Shown piece by piece: positions 26,676 to 34,795 of a stretch of DNA of 64,000 nucleotides; the first letter of the stretch is position 1, and every line of letters begins with the position of its first letter. The notes under the pieces were generated by a model. The model saw only the letters and a list, made by a program, of their open reading frames with translations, was not told where the DNA came from and did not search any database. The stretch spans positions 496,001-560,000 of the forward strand of contig CAVQCO010000002.1 in NCBI GenBank assembly GCA_963711065.1, read 5' to 3'. This DNA is from Bog-473 sp963711065. Lineage in GTDB: Bacteria > Actinomycetota > Acidimicrobiia > Acidimicrobiales > RAAP-2. A program made the translations under genes and the position numbers.

Positions 26676-27730
26676 ACCTGGGGTCCGGCGACAGGGTCCT
26701 GGTGACGGGGGCGAGCGGCTTCATCGGCTCGGCCGTCACCCGGCAGCTGGTGGCGAGGGAGCAGGAGGTGGTCGCGCTCGTGGAGCCCGGAGCGGACACG
26801 GGGAACCTCGAGGGGTCCGACGTCAAGCAGGTGGTCGGGGACCTGCGGAACCCCGAGAGCGCGCGCAAGGCCGTGAGCGGCTGCCGTGCCGTGTTCCACG
26901 TGGCGGCGCTCTACCGGTTCTGGGCCCGCGACCCGAACGCGTTCTACGACGTCAACGTCGGGGGGACGAGGAACGTGCTCGGGGCCGCGTCGGAGGCGGG
27001 TGTCGAGCGGATGGTCTACACGAGCACGGTGGGGACGCTGGGCCTCGAGCAGGTGGCGGGAGCCGGGTCGTCGGCGGACGAGCGGTCCTTTCCCGACGTC
27101 CGGCACCTCTATGGCTCGTACAAGCGCTCCAAGTACGTGGCCGAGCACGAGGTGCTGCGTGCCATCGCAGAGGGCCTGCCCGCCTCGCTCGTGCTCCCGA
27201 CTTTCCCGCTCGGTCCGGGTGACCGTGCCCCGACGCCGACGGGAAGGCTCGTCCTGGATTACCTGAACGGGCGGATACCCGGGTACGTCGACACGATGCT
27301 GAACGTGGCCCACGTCGACGACGTCGCTGCGGGGCACGTCCTTGCGCTCGAGCGTGGCCGCAACGGTCGCAGCTACATCCTGGGCGGGGAGAACCTCACG
27401 CTCCAGGGCATGCTGGGGCAGCTGGCGGCCATCACGGGCCTCCCGGTCCCCAGGATCAAGGTCCCCCGCCCGCTCTCTCTCGCGGTGGCCGCGGTCTCCG
27501 AGACGGTCGAGGGCAAGCTGCTGCGCCGGCACCCGTCCGTGCCGCTCGAGGCGGCCCGCATGTCGACCTCCCAGATGGCCTTCGACGACACCCGGGCACG
27601 CACAGAGCTGGGCTATGCACCGCGGCCGGCCGCCGAGGCGCTGGAGGCGTCGGCGCGCTGGTTCGCCGGCACCGGCCGGGTCGGCGGGCGCCGGCTTCGC
27701 AGCATCCGCTGGTCGTCCGCCGCCGGGTAG
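26672..27730 (+). CDS. hpnA: Hopanoid-associated NAD-dependent sugar epimerase, HpnA-like
   Basis: 352 residues, extended SDR fold. VLVTGASGFIGSAV binds NAD, FHVAALYRFWARDP is a hallmark of HpnA relatives, and the Y-x3-K site is in YGSYKRSKYVAEH. Y-V-D-T-M-L-N-V-A-H-V-D-D-V-A-A-G-H and Y-I-L-G-G-E-N-L-T also match HpnA. GTG start overlapping the aminotransferase stop by 4 bp, so translation is coupled. Confidence 0.8.
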   Translation: MNLGSGDRVLVTGASGFIGSAVTRQLVAREQEVVALVEPGADTGNLEGSDVKQVVGDLRNPESARKAVSGCRAVFHVAALYRFWARDPNAFYDVNVGGTRNVLGAASEAGVERMVYTSTVGTLGLEQVAGAGSSADERSFPDVRHLYGSYKRSKYVAEHEVLRAIAEGLPASLVLPTFPLGPGDRAPTPTGRLVLDYLNGRIPGYVDTMLNVAHVDDVAAGHVLALERGRNGRSYILGGENLTLQGMLGQLAAITGLPVPRIKVPRPLSLAVAAVSETVEGKLLRRHPSVPLEAARMSTSQMAFDDTRARTELGYAPRPAAEALEASARWFAGTGRVGGRRLRSIRWSSAAG

Positions 27731-27765
27731 CGGTCGACCCACGGCCATGGGGCACACTGGTCGCC

Positions 27766-29445
27766 GTGGCGCCCCAGTTCATCTACACCATGCGCGGCCT
27801 CAAGCGCTTCTACCCGCCCGACCGCGAGGTCCTCAAGGGCATCAACCTGTCGTTCTATCCGGGGGCGAAGATCGGTGTCATCGGGTCCAACGGCTCGGGC
27901 AAGTCCTCCTTGCTGCAGATCATGGCGGGGGTGGACGACGGCTTCACCGGTGAGGCGCGCCTGACCCCCGGCTTCACGGTCGGATTCCTCCCCCAGGAGC
28001 CCCGGCTCAACCCGTCCAAGGACGTCGCCGGCAACGTCGCCGAAGGAGTCGGCGAGCTGAAGGCGCTGGTGGACCGGTTCAACGAGGTCTGCGAGGCCTT
28101 CGGTGCCCCCGACGCGGACATCGACGCGCTGCTCGCCGAGCAGGCCGACCTCCAGGCCCGGATCGACGCCGCCGGCGCCTGGGACCTCGAGCGCACCTTC
28201 GAGATCGCCATGGACGCGCTGCGGCTCCCGCCGGGCGATGCCGACGTCGGGACCCTGTCGGGCGGCGAGCGGCGGCGGGTCGCCCTGTGCCGGCTGCTCC
28301 TCTCCAAGCCCGACCTCCTCCTCCTCGACGAGCCGACCAACCACCTCGACGCGGAGTCGGTCGCCTGGCTCGAGCGGACGTTGCAGGAGTACCCGGGCAC
28401 CGTCGTCGCGGTGACACACGACCGCTACTTCTTGGACAACGTGGCTGGCTGGATCCTCGAGCTCGACCGCGGCGCGGGCATCCCCTGGGAGGGCAATTAC
28501 TCGTCGTGGCTGGAGCAGAAGCAGGCGCGGCTCGCCGCCGAGGAGAAGGCCGACCGCGCCCGCCAGGCCTCGCTCGAGCGCGAGCTCGAGTGGATCCGCA
28601 TGTCGCCCCGGGCGCGCCAGAGCAAGGGGAAGGCCCGCATCACCGCCTACAACGACCTCGTGGCCGAGGCCGAGGCGTCCGAGCGCCGGGCCGACCGGGT
28701 GGAGCTGGTCATCCCCCCGGGGCCGCGGCTGGGCGACCAGGTGGTCGAGGCGGTGGGCGTGGTGAAGGCGTACGGCGACCGACTGCTCGTCGACGGCCTG
28801 TCGTTCATCCTCCCTCCCGGTGGCATCGTCGGCGTCATCGGGCCCAACGGCGCCGGCAAGACGACCCTCTTCCGGATGATCGTGGGGGAGGAGCAGCCCG
28901 ACGCGGGCACGTTGACGCTCGGTGCGTCGGTGCACCTGGCCTACGTCGACCAGTCACGCGAGGCGCTGGCACCCGACGCCACCGTGTACGAGGAGATCAC
29001 CGGAGGGGCGGACCGCCTGGTCGTCGGCGGGCGGGAGCTGCACGGCCGTGCCTACGTGGCCGGCTTCGGTTTCAAGGGCAGCGACCAGCAGAAGAAGGTC
29101 GGCCAGTTGTCCGGGGGCGAGCGGAACCGCGTGCTCCTGGCCAAGGTCTTGCGTGGGGGCGGCAACGTCCTGCTGCTGGACGAGCCGACCAACGACCTCG
29201 ACGTCGACACGCTGCGCGCCCTGGAGGACGCACTCGTCGCGTTCCCCGGCTGCGCGGTGGTCATCAGCCATGATCGCTGGTTCCTCGACCGGATCTCCAC
29301 CCATGTGCTCGCCTTCGAGGGGGACTCCGAAGTCCGTTGGTTCGAGGGCAACTTCAGCGACTACGAGGCCGACCGGCACACGCGGCTCGGTTTGGAGGCC
29401 GACCAGCCCCACCGCCTGCGCTACAAGCCGCTCGTCCGCGACTGA
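27766..29445 (+). CDS. ettA: Energy-dependent translational throttle protein EttA (ABC-F ATPase)
   Basis: 559 residues, soluble tandem ABC ATPase that binds the ribosomal E site and gates elongation by ATP/ADP ratio. First NBD: Walker A GSNGSGKSS, signature LSGGERRRVAL, Walker B LLLLDEPTNHLD. Second NBD: GPNGAGKTT, LSGGERNRVLL, VLLLDEPTNDLD. Between them the P-site-interacting linker has the EttA-type R-M-S-P-R-A-R-Q-S-K-G-K-A-R pattern. GTG start with CACACT 7 nt upstream, possibly leaderless. Its 3' end overlaps the convergent NRDE gene by 25 bp. Confidence 0.93.
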   Translation: MAPQFIYTMRGLKRFYPPDREVLKGINLSFYPGAKIGVIGSNGSGKSSLLQIMAGVDDGFTGEARLTPGFTVGFLPQEPRLNPSKDVAGNVAEGVGELKALVDRFNEVCEAFGAPDADIDALLAEQADLQARIDAAGAWDLERTFEIAMDALRLPPGDADVGTLSGGERRRVALCRLLLSKPDLLLLDEPTNHLDAESVAWLERTLQEYPGTVVAVTHDRYFLDNVAGWILELDRGAGIPWEGNYSSWLEQKQARLAAEEKADRARQASLERELEWIRMSPRARQSKGKARITAYNDLVAEAEASERRADRVELVIPPGPRLGDQVVEAVGVVKAYGDRLLVDGLSFILPPGGIVGVIGPNGAGKTTLFRMIVGEEQPDAGTLTLGASVHLAYVDQSREALAPDATVYEEITGGADRLVVGGRELHGRAYVAGFGFKGSDQQKKVGQLSGGERNRVLLAKVLRGGGNVLLLDEPTNDLDVDTLRALEDALVAFPGCAVVISHDRWFLDRISTHVLAFEGDSEVRWFEGNFSDYEADRHTRLGLEADQPHRLRYKPLVRD

Positions 29446-30203
29446 GCCCCGGTGACGTCGGCGCGCCCCCACAGGTCGGCCACCTCGACGTAGGGCGTGG
29501 CGCACGGGGGGCCGTCGGCGACCGAGAGCCGGGGCAGGCCGCTCCCCGCGGGCACGCGCACGATGCACGACGAGCGCGTGCCGAAGCCCTCGAGGTGGAC
29601 GCAGTTGGCCGCGTTGGCGCGCTCGTCGCCGGGGGGGATGCGATGGTCGGCCAGGACGCGACGGAAGGCGGCGTCCACCTCGTCGCCGTCGGCCGGCGTG
29701 CCGAGCGTCTCGCGGACCAGGTCGACCTTGCGTGAAGGTTCCCCGAGGGCCCGGTTCTCGAGGATGTGGATCCCCGGCTCGAGCGGGACGGCAACCGGGT
29801 CCACCAGCCCGGTGAAGTCGATGAACAGGAGAGCGTCCCGATCGCCCACCAGCAGCCAGGAGCCGTTGTAGTCGCCGGGCCGGGAGGTCGCCAGGAGGGA
29901 ATCGGCGGCTCCGCGGGCGCTGGTGGTGCCCGCCAATGCGAGGGGCAGCTCGCCGCGTGACCTCCGGGTCGGGTCCTTGGCGTCGCCCAACGGCTGGTTG
30001 GTCAGCCCGGCGCACACGCCGTGCTCGTTGACCGCCAGCCAGGTCCCTCCCGAGAGCTCGTCACGCCCGCCGAGGATCCGGGGCGGACCGGCGTCGAGCA
30101 CGGTGACGGGGGTCGACGGGCGCTCCAGGACCTCGTCACGGTTTGCGCCCACGATCAGGGGCTCACCCGCCACGAGCTGCCATGCCACCACGAGGAGACA
30201 CAC
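29421..30203 (-). CDS. NRDE-family (TANGO2-like) protein
   Basis: 260 residues. The family motif is at the N-terminus (C-L-L-V-V-A-W, then VGANRDEVLERPS), followed by LGGRDELSGGTWLAVNEHG and G-L-T-N-Q-P. Start GTG 30203 rather than 30212, because relatives begin M-C-L-L and a TAGGGT box ends exactly 7 nt upstream. TANGO2-like proteins are linked to lipid or heme handling in eukaryotes; the bacterial role is undefined. Confidence 0.88.
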   Translation of the reverse strand: MCLLVVAWQLVAGEPLIVGANRDEVLERPSTPVTVLDAGPPRILGGRDELSGGTWLAVNEHGVCAGLTNQPLGDAKDPTRRSRGELPLALAGTTSARGAADSLLATSRPGDYNGSWLLVGDRDALLFIDFTGLVDPVAVPLEPGIHILENRALGEPSRKVDLVRETLGTPADGDEVDAAFRRVLADHRIPPGDERANAANCVHLEGFGTRSSCIVRVPAGSGLPRLSVADGPPCATPYVEVADLWGRADVTGAQSRTSGL

Positions 30204-30216
30204 GCCGTGCACCCTA
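30204..30216 (-). promoter_or_regulatory. -10 box of leaderless NRDE gene
   Basis: On the minus strand TAGGGT (30216-30211) is followed by 7 nt and GTG 30203. This decides the start codon. Confidence 0.55.
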
Positions 30217-30281
30217 CCGACGCCCCGACCGTTGCCGTCTCCGCCCGCGTGCGGGATGCACCTCCGTGGTCGGGCGAGGGA

Positions 30282-30293
30282 TAGCGTTCCGAC
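30282..30293 (+). promoter_or_regulatory. -10 box of leaderless small gene
   Basis: TAGCGT (30282-30287) lies 6 nt before ATG 30294, divergent from the NRDE promoter 66 bp away. Confidence 0.5.
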
Positions 30294-30479
30294 ATGCGAA
30301 CCCGCGGCAAGAGTGGCAAGTACTGCGTGACCAAGCAGGGGATCCTCTCCTATTCGGGCTCGTCGTCCTCGAGCTACTTCGAGCTGACCAAGTACTCCTC
30401 GAGCCCGCCCTCCAGCCTGTTCAGCCTTCCCGCCGGCGCGACCACCCAGACACTGCCGGTGGGCTCCTCCATCCCGTAG
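30294..30479 (+). CDS. 61-residue orphan protein, Ser/Tyr-rich
   Basis: Reads M-R-T-R-G-K-S-G-K-Y-C-V, then a Ser/Tyr-rich stretch (S-Y-S-G-S-S-S-S-S-Y-F-E-L-T-K-Y) and L-F-S-L-P-A-G-A. Codon use matches neighbours and a leaderless promoter precedes it. Seven bases separate it from the methyltransferase gene, suggesting an operon. No signal peptide, no known domain. Confidence 0.5.
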   Translation: MRTRGKSGKYCVTKQGILSYSGSSSSSYFELTKYSSSPPSSLFSLPAGATTQTLPVGSSIP

Positions 30480-30486
30480 CCGACCC

Positions 30487-31068
30487 GTGGTCCGCCCGTG
30501 GCACGAGAGCGACGTTCCCCGCGGGGCCGCCTACGACCGTCGCTTCGAGGACCTCGCCTCGTCGGGGATGGACGTGCACGGCGAGGCGGCCCTCGTCGAC
30601 TCCTACGGCCCCGGTGCCGTGCTCGATGCGGGGTGCGGGACGGGCCGGGTGGCGATCGAGCTCGGTCGGCGCGGCCACCCGGTCGTGGGGGTCGACGTCG
30701 ATCGGGCCATGCTCGAGGCGGCAAGGGCCAAGGCACCCGGCCTGACGTGGATCGAGGGGGACCTGGCCGACCCCGGGCTCGAGCTCGGGCGCACGTTCGA
30801 CGTCGTGGTCATGGCCGGCAACGTCTTGATCTTCGTGGACCCCGGCACCGAGGGCGGGGTGCTCGCCAACGCAGCCCGCTGGCTGGCACCCGGGGGTCGC
30901 CTCGTGGCCGGCTACTCGGTCCAGCCGGGAGGCTTCGGGCCCGCGGCGCACGATGCCCTGGCCGCCCGGGCCGGCCTCGTGCTCGAGGACCGCTGGTCGA
31001 CGTGGGACCGCCAACCCTTCGCAGCGCCAGGGCGCTACGCCGTGTCGGTCCATCGCCGCGTTCCCTGA
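30487..31068 (+). CDS. Class I SAM-dependent methyltransferase
   Basis: 193 residues. Motif I VLDAGCGTGRVAIELGRRGH is at about residue 45, the acidic end of strand 2 is V-G-V-D-V-D, and motif IV is in F-D-V-V-V-M-A-G-N. Soluble, no extra domain. GTG start 7 bp after the small orphan gene. Substrate unknown. Confidence 0.88.
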   Translation: MVRPWHESDVPRGAAYDRRFEDLASSGMDVHGEAALVDSYGPGAVLDAGCGTGRVAIELGRRGHPVVGVDVDRAMLEAARAKAPGLTWIEGDLADPGLELGRTFDVVVMAGNVLIFVDPGTEGGVLANAARWLAPGGRLVAGYSVQPGGFGPAAHDALAARAGLVLEDRWSTWDRQPFAAPGRYAVSVHRRVP

Positions 31069-31150
31069 CGCCTGGCACAACGAACGCGCAACGGAGGCGA
31101 GGGCGACGGGCCTTTTGGTGCACTGAACGTGCGGGTGAATCCGCTTTCGT

Positions 31151-31163
31151 TAGGCTTCCCTCC
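31151..31163 (+). promoter_or_regulatory. -10 box of leaderless asnC-type gene
   Basis: TAGGCT (31151-31156), 7 nt, then ATG 31164. Confidence 0.5.
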
Positions 31164-31643
31164 ATGGGAACTGAGGAACTGGATCCGATCGATCACCACA
31201 TCATCGAGTTGCTGTCACAGAACGCACGCCGGACGATGGCCGACATCGGCGAGCAGGTCTCGCTGTCGGCCTCCGCAGTCACCCGGCGCATCGAGCGCCT
31301 GGAGCGCACCGGCGTCATCGCCGGCTACACGGTCGTCGTCGACCATCGCAAGGCCGGCCGCCCGATCCAGGCCTTCACCGAGGTCCGCTTTGCCGGAACC
31401 GCCGACCTGCAGGAGATCAAGGAGACGGCGATGCAGCTCTCCGAGGTGCAGGCCGTGTTCACGACGGCCGGCGACCCCGACGCGCTCGTGTGGCTCCAGG
31501 TGCCCGACGTCGAGCGCCTCGGCCAGGTGATCGAGCAGTTGCGCCGCCGGGGCCGGGTCACCGGCACCAAGACGCTCATCGTCCTCGACACGTGGTCGCG
31601 GCACCGGGCCCTCGAGTCGAGCGGCCTGCCCGTTTCCAAGTAG
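31164..31643 (+). CDS. Lrp/AsnC-family transcriptional regulator
   Basis: 159 residues. N-terminal helix-turn-helix (I-I-E-L-L-S-Q-N-A-R-R-T, then VSLSASAVTRRIERLERTGVI) and a C-terminal RAM domain for amino-acid binding (F-T-E-V-R-F-A through D-P-D-A-L-V-W-L-Q-V). The ATG at 31164 is fixed by the family start and the -10 box; the frame is open far upstream without being protein-like. Effector and targets unknown. Confidence 0.9.
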   Translation: MGTEELDPIDHHIIELLSQNARRTMADIGEQVSLSASAVTRRIERLERTGVIAGYTVVVDHRKAGRPIQAFTEVRFAGTADLQEIKETAMQLSEVQAVFTTAGDPDALVWLQVPDVERLGQVIEQLRRRGRVTGTKTLIVLDTWSRHRALESSGLPVSK

Positions 31644-31657
31644 TGCGGCGCGCGTAG

Positions 31658-32668
31658 GTGCGGTCGCGGGCGGGACCGTTGGCGGCGGCGCTGGCCTGCG
31701 CCCTGCTCTCGCCGCTTGCGGTCGGCTGCAGCACCAGCCCCGCCGGCTCGAGCGCGTCGACCACGACGACCGCGCACCCGACGACCTCGACGACGGCCGC
31801 ACCGGCGGGCACCTGGTCGAAGCCGCTACGGGTGGCGCCCGGCGCCAACCTGACGGCCCTGTCGTGCCCGGCGGCCGGCGCCTGCATGGCGGGGAGCACG
31901 ACCGGCCTGACCTTCCGCCTCTCCTTCGAGAAGGTCACCGCGCTCGGGCCCGCCCTGCCGTCTCCCTCCCCCCAGGGCGTCTCCTACCTGTCGTGTGCCG
32001 GCGTCGGCTTCTGCGCCGCCGCGCCGAGCACGAACCAGGTCGCCTTCTTCAACGGGTCGTCCTGGCAACCCCCGGCCACACTTCCGGCCGCCCAGGGCAT
32101 CACGGCCATCGACTGCACGGCCCCGACGTTCTGCATGACGATCGACGGCGAGGGCAACGCCTTCGCGTTCGACGGCCGGGGGTGGTCGGGCAACCTCGGG
32201 GCATGGGGTGCCGCCAACCAGGTCTCGTGCGTGTCCCCGACGTTCTGCGTCGCCGCGGAGGGCGGCCCGTCGGTGTGGAACGGGCACACCTGGACCCAGC
32301 CCGACAACCTCGATGCCCAGGGCCAGCTCAACGCCGTCTCCTGCGCGACGACCTCGTTCTGTGTCCTGGTCGACAGCAGCGGGAGCGAGCTGACCTGGAA
32401 CGGGCTGGGTTTCGCCGCCCCGGCCCCCATCGCGTCGGAGCCGCCCGTCACCGGCACCGACGCATCGGGGCTCACCGGGGTGTCCTGCCCCACGCCCACG
32501 TTCTGCCGCGCCGTGGACTCCCTCGGGCGCGTCTTCGGCTGGAACGGGGCGTCATGGAGCAGCGGCACCCTGATCGACAACGGGCATGCCCTCACCGCGG
32601 TCTCGTGCCCGACGACCACCTACTGCGTGGCCGTGGACCGGGCCGGCAACGCGTTCGTCTCGAGCTAG
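31658..32668 (+). CDS. Lipoprotein with seven SC-x5-C modules
   Basis: 336 residues. Signal peptide with lipobox (P-L-A-V-G-C), a T/S linker, then seven units of about 40 residues each opening with C-x5-C: SCPAAGAC, SCAGVGFC, DCTAPTFC, SCVSPTFC, SCATTSFC, SCPTPTFC, SCPTTTYC. W-N-G or F-N-G patches occur within most units. The count and periodicity fit a seven-bladed beta-propeller stabilised by one disulfide per blade (inference). It shares this module with the protein at 16914-19001. GTG start; no enzymatic motif. Confidence 0.8.
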   Translation: MRSRAGPLAAALACALLSPLAVGCSTSPAGSSASTTTTAHPTTSTTAAPAGTWSKPLRVAPGANLTALSCPAAGACMAGSTTGLTFRLSFEKVTALGPALPSPSPQGVSYLSCAGVGFCAAAPSTNQVAFFNGSSWQPPATLPAAQGITAIDCTAPTFCMTIDGEGNAFAFDGRGWSGNLGAWGAANQVSCVSPTFCVAAEGGPSVWNGHTWTQPDNLDAQGQLNAVSCATTSFCVLVDSSGSELTWNGLGFAAPAPIASEPPVTGTDASGLTGVSCPTPTFCRAVDSLGRVFGWNGASWSSGTLIDNGHALTAVSCPTTTYCVAVDRAGNAFVSS

Positions 32669-32697
32669 ACATCCCGCGTCCGGGCTGCCGGCGGCCG

Positions 32698-33303
32698 CTA
32701 CCAGTCCGCCAGCACCGGCGGGTCGCCCCGCCCGACGATCCACCGCAGAAGGCGGGCGGGATCGGTTCGCTCGGGCAGTCGGGCCAGCTCCCGCGGCAGC
32801 CAAGCCTCGACCAGCGCGGGCGGGAGCGGCACCGGACCGAGGCCGAGGTCGCCGTGGTGGACCACCACCTCGCGCCAGCGTGAGAGGACGGCGTCGCGCG
32901 AGCTCTCCACCAGGCCACGCGACGTCCGCGACGGGGCGTCCCAGGCCGCCGCGGGGAGCCGGGCCATTGCGTGGTCGACGGCGGCCGAGGTCCGCCGCAC
33001 GTCGTCGGCGAGCGCCGCCGCGGGACGCCCCGCGCCGGCCTCTATGTCCGTCCGGCGCTGCGCCAGACCACCCGGGTACTGGTCGCGCACCTCGCCGCGA
33101 GCAGCGCCCTCCAGGCGCCGGACCACGGAGTCGGCGTTGCGGGCGATGTGGGTGAGGACGTGCCCGACGCTCCAGCCCGGCAGCAGGCTGGGCCGGCGCG
33201 CGGCGGTGTCGTCCAGTCCGACCAGCGCGGCGTCGAGCCGCACCTGCGCCGACGCGCATCCTGCGACCCACTCGGTGGGCGGGCCGCTCCCGGATGCCGT
33301 CAC
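32698..33303 (-). CDS. Maleylpyruvate isomerase family protein (mycothiol-dependent, DinB-like)
   Basis: 201 residues. The N-terminal MDMPI domain shows L-P-G-W-S-V-G-H-V-L-T-H-I-A-R-N-A-D, with the metal-binding histidine helix, and later E-V-V-V-H-H-G-D-L, a second histidine pair. Such enzymes use mycothiol as thiol cofactor, in line with an actinobacterial host. GTG 33303 overlaps the preceding stop (GTGA), so it is coupled to the decarboxylase gene. Substrate unknown. Confidence 0.82.
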   Translation of the reverse strand: MTASGSGPPTEWVAGCASAQVRLDAALVGLDDTAARRPSLLPGWSVGHVLTHIARNADSVVRRLEGAARGEVRDQYPGGLAQRRTDIEAGAGRPAAALADDVRRTSAAVDHAMARLPAAAWDAPSRTSRGLVESSRDAVLSRWREVVVHHGDLGLGPVPLPPALVEAWLPRELARLPERTDPARLLRWIVGRGDPPVLADW

Positions 33304-34694
33304 TTCAGGGGTAGGGCGGACTGCCCGTCGAGCATGTCGGCCATGACGGCACGGATGAACTCGTCCGCCTCCTCCGTCATGCCGCCGGCCACCCCGCCGT
33401 AGATGGCACCCGACTTCGGGGCCTCGCCCGCGTGCTCCTTGGCATAGGCGATCGCATCGGCGAGGTCCGTGGCGAACTGCGGGACGACCTGGGGCTGGGT
33501 CTGGGGCCGCGTCACCGCCATGTGGAGCGCGTTGGGGTACTGCTGCCCGTTGAAGCGCCACCCTCTCGTCCGCATGAAGTCGTTCACGTGGTAGATGTCG
33601 AACTCGTCGGAGGTGAAGGAGAACAGGAAGGTGGGCCGGCCCATCAGCCGCAGCTCCGGATGCGACGTCACCGCCTTCTGCATCGCGAAGGAGGTCTCGA
33701 AGATCTGCCGCGCGTAGCCGAGGTACCCCTCGTGCCCGAGCTGCACCATGGACGCCCAGGTGGCGGCGATGAGACCGCCGGAGCGCGAGCCCTCCATGCC
33801 CGGAGAGGTGTACTTCCCCCCGCTCCAGTCGGTCAGGTAGAAGTACTGCGCGTTGCGCAGGGTCTTGGACCGGAAGCTGACGACGGATGAGCCCTTGAAG
33901 GCGTAGCCGTACTTGTGCGTGTCGGCGGACATGGAGGTGACGCCCGGGATCGCGAAGTCGAAGGCGGGGATGTCATGACCCAGCTCGCGGCCGAAGGGGA
34001 GGATGAAACCACCCAGGCAGGAGTCGACGTGCAGCCCCACACCGTGCTCGAGCGCGATGTCGGAGAGCTCCGCGATGGGGTCGACGGTCCCATAGCCGTA
34101 GTTGCAGGCCGAGCCGATGAGCGCGACCGTCTGGTCGTCGACGTGCTCGCGCACCCAGCCCAGGTCGACCTGGGTCGTGACCGGGTCCACCGGCGCCCGG
34201 CGCAGCTCGACGCCGAAGAGATGGCAGGCCTTGTCGAACGCGGGGTGGGCCGTCTCCGGTTTGACGATGTTGGGCCGGGTGACGCCGCGCGTCGCGGCGG
34301 CATCCTCGCGATAGGCGAGGACCGCGTGCAGGATGCTGCCCGTGCCGCCGGTGGTCACCAGGCCGCACGGGTCGTCCCCGGCAGCAAGGGCCGCGTCGCC
34401 CGACTGCAGGCTCAGGGTCATGGCGATGATCTCCGCCTCGAACTTGGTGGCGCTCGGGCACATGTCGCGTTGGAGGACGTTGACGTGCGCGAACAGGCCG
34501 AAGGCGTCGTTCATGAAGTGGTAGTGGTCGTGGTCCCCGCAGTACATCGTGCCCGAGCACTTGCCGGTCTCCCAGAACGCGTCCTCCTCGGTCGCCATCG
34601 TGTGGAGCTGTGCCAGGACCTCCTCACGAGGAGTGCCCTGCCGGGGGAGCGAGCGATGGACGGGGAAGCGGTCGGCATAGGGGTAGTCGCTCAT
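33300..34694 (-). CDS. PLP-dependent decarboxylase/aldolase, sphingosine-1-phosphate-lyase-like
   Basis: 464 residues. VTTGGTGSILHAVLAYR near residue 115, HVDSCLGGF near 225, and the Schiff-base lysine in SADTHKYGYAFKGSSVVSF near 255. The THKYGY..KG form is typical of S1P lyases rather than glutamate decarboxylases. Unlike eukaryotic S1P lyases it has no membrane anchor. GAAGGAGG 8 nt before ATG. Bacterial homologues may cleave phosphorylated long-chain bases or serve as amino-acid decarboxylases; the substrate is not settled by sequence. Confidence 0.85.
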   Translation of the reverse strand: MSDYPYADRFPVHRSLPRQGTPREEVLAQLHTMATEEDAFWETGKCSGTMYCGDHDHYHFMNDAFGLFAHVNVLQRDMCPSATKFEAEIIAMTLSLQSGDAALAAGDDPCGLVTTGGTGSILHAVLAYREDAAATRGVTRPNIVKPETAHPAFDKACHLFGVELRRAPVDPVTTQVDLGWVREHVDDQTVALIGSACNYGYGTVDPIAELSDIALEHGVGLHVDSCLGGFILPFGRELGHDIPAFDFAIPGVTSMSADTHKYGYAFKGSSVVSFRSKTLRNAQYFYLTDWSGGKYTSPGMEGSRSGGLIAATWASMVQLGHEGYLGYARQIFETSFAMQKAVTSHPELRLMGRPTFLFSFTSDEFDIYHVNDFMRTRGWRFNGQQYPNALHMAVTRPQTQPQVVPQFATDLADAIAYAKEHAGEAPKSGAIYGGVAGGMTEEADEFIRAVMADMLDGQSALPLK

Positions 34695-34795
34695 GGTGCG
34701 GGCCTCCTTCGGGCGTGGGCACGGGACGCCTTCCGCCGCAGCCTCGGGCGTCCAACCCGAGACTATTCAATTGGGTCAATCTGGCGGACCGGCCG

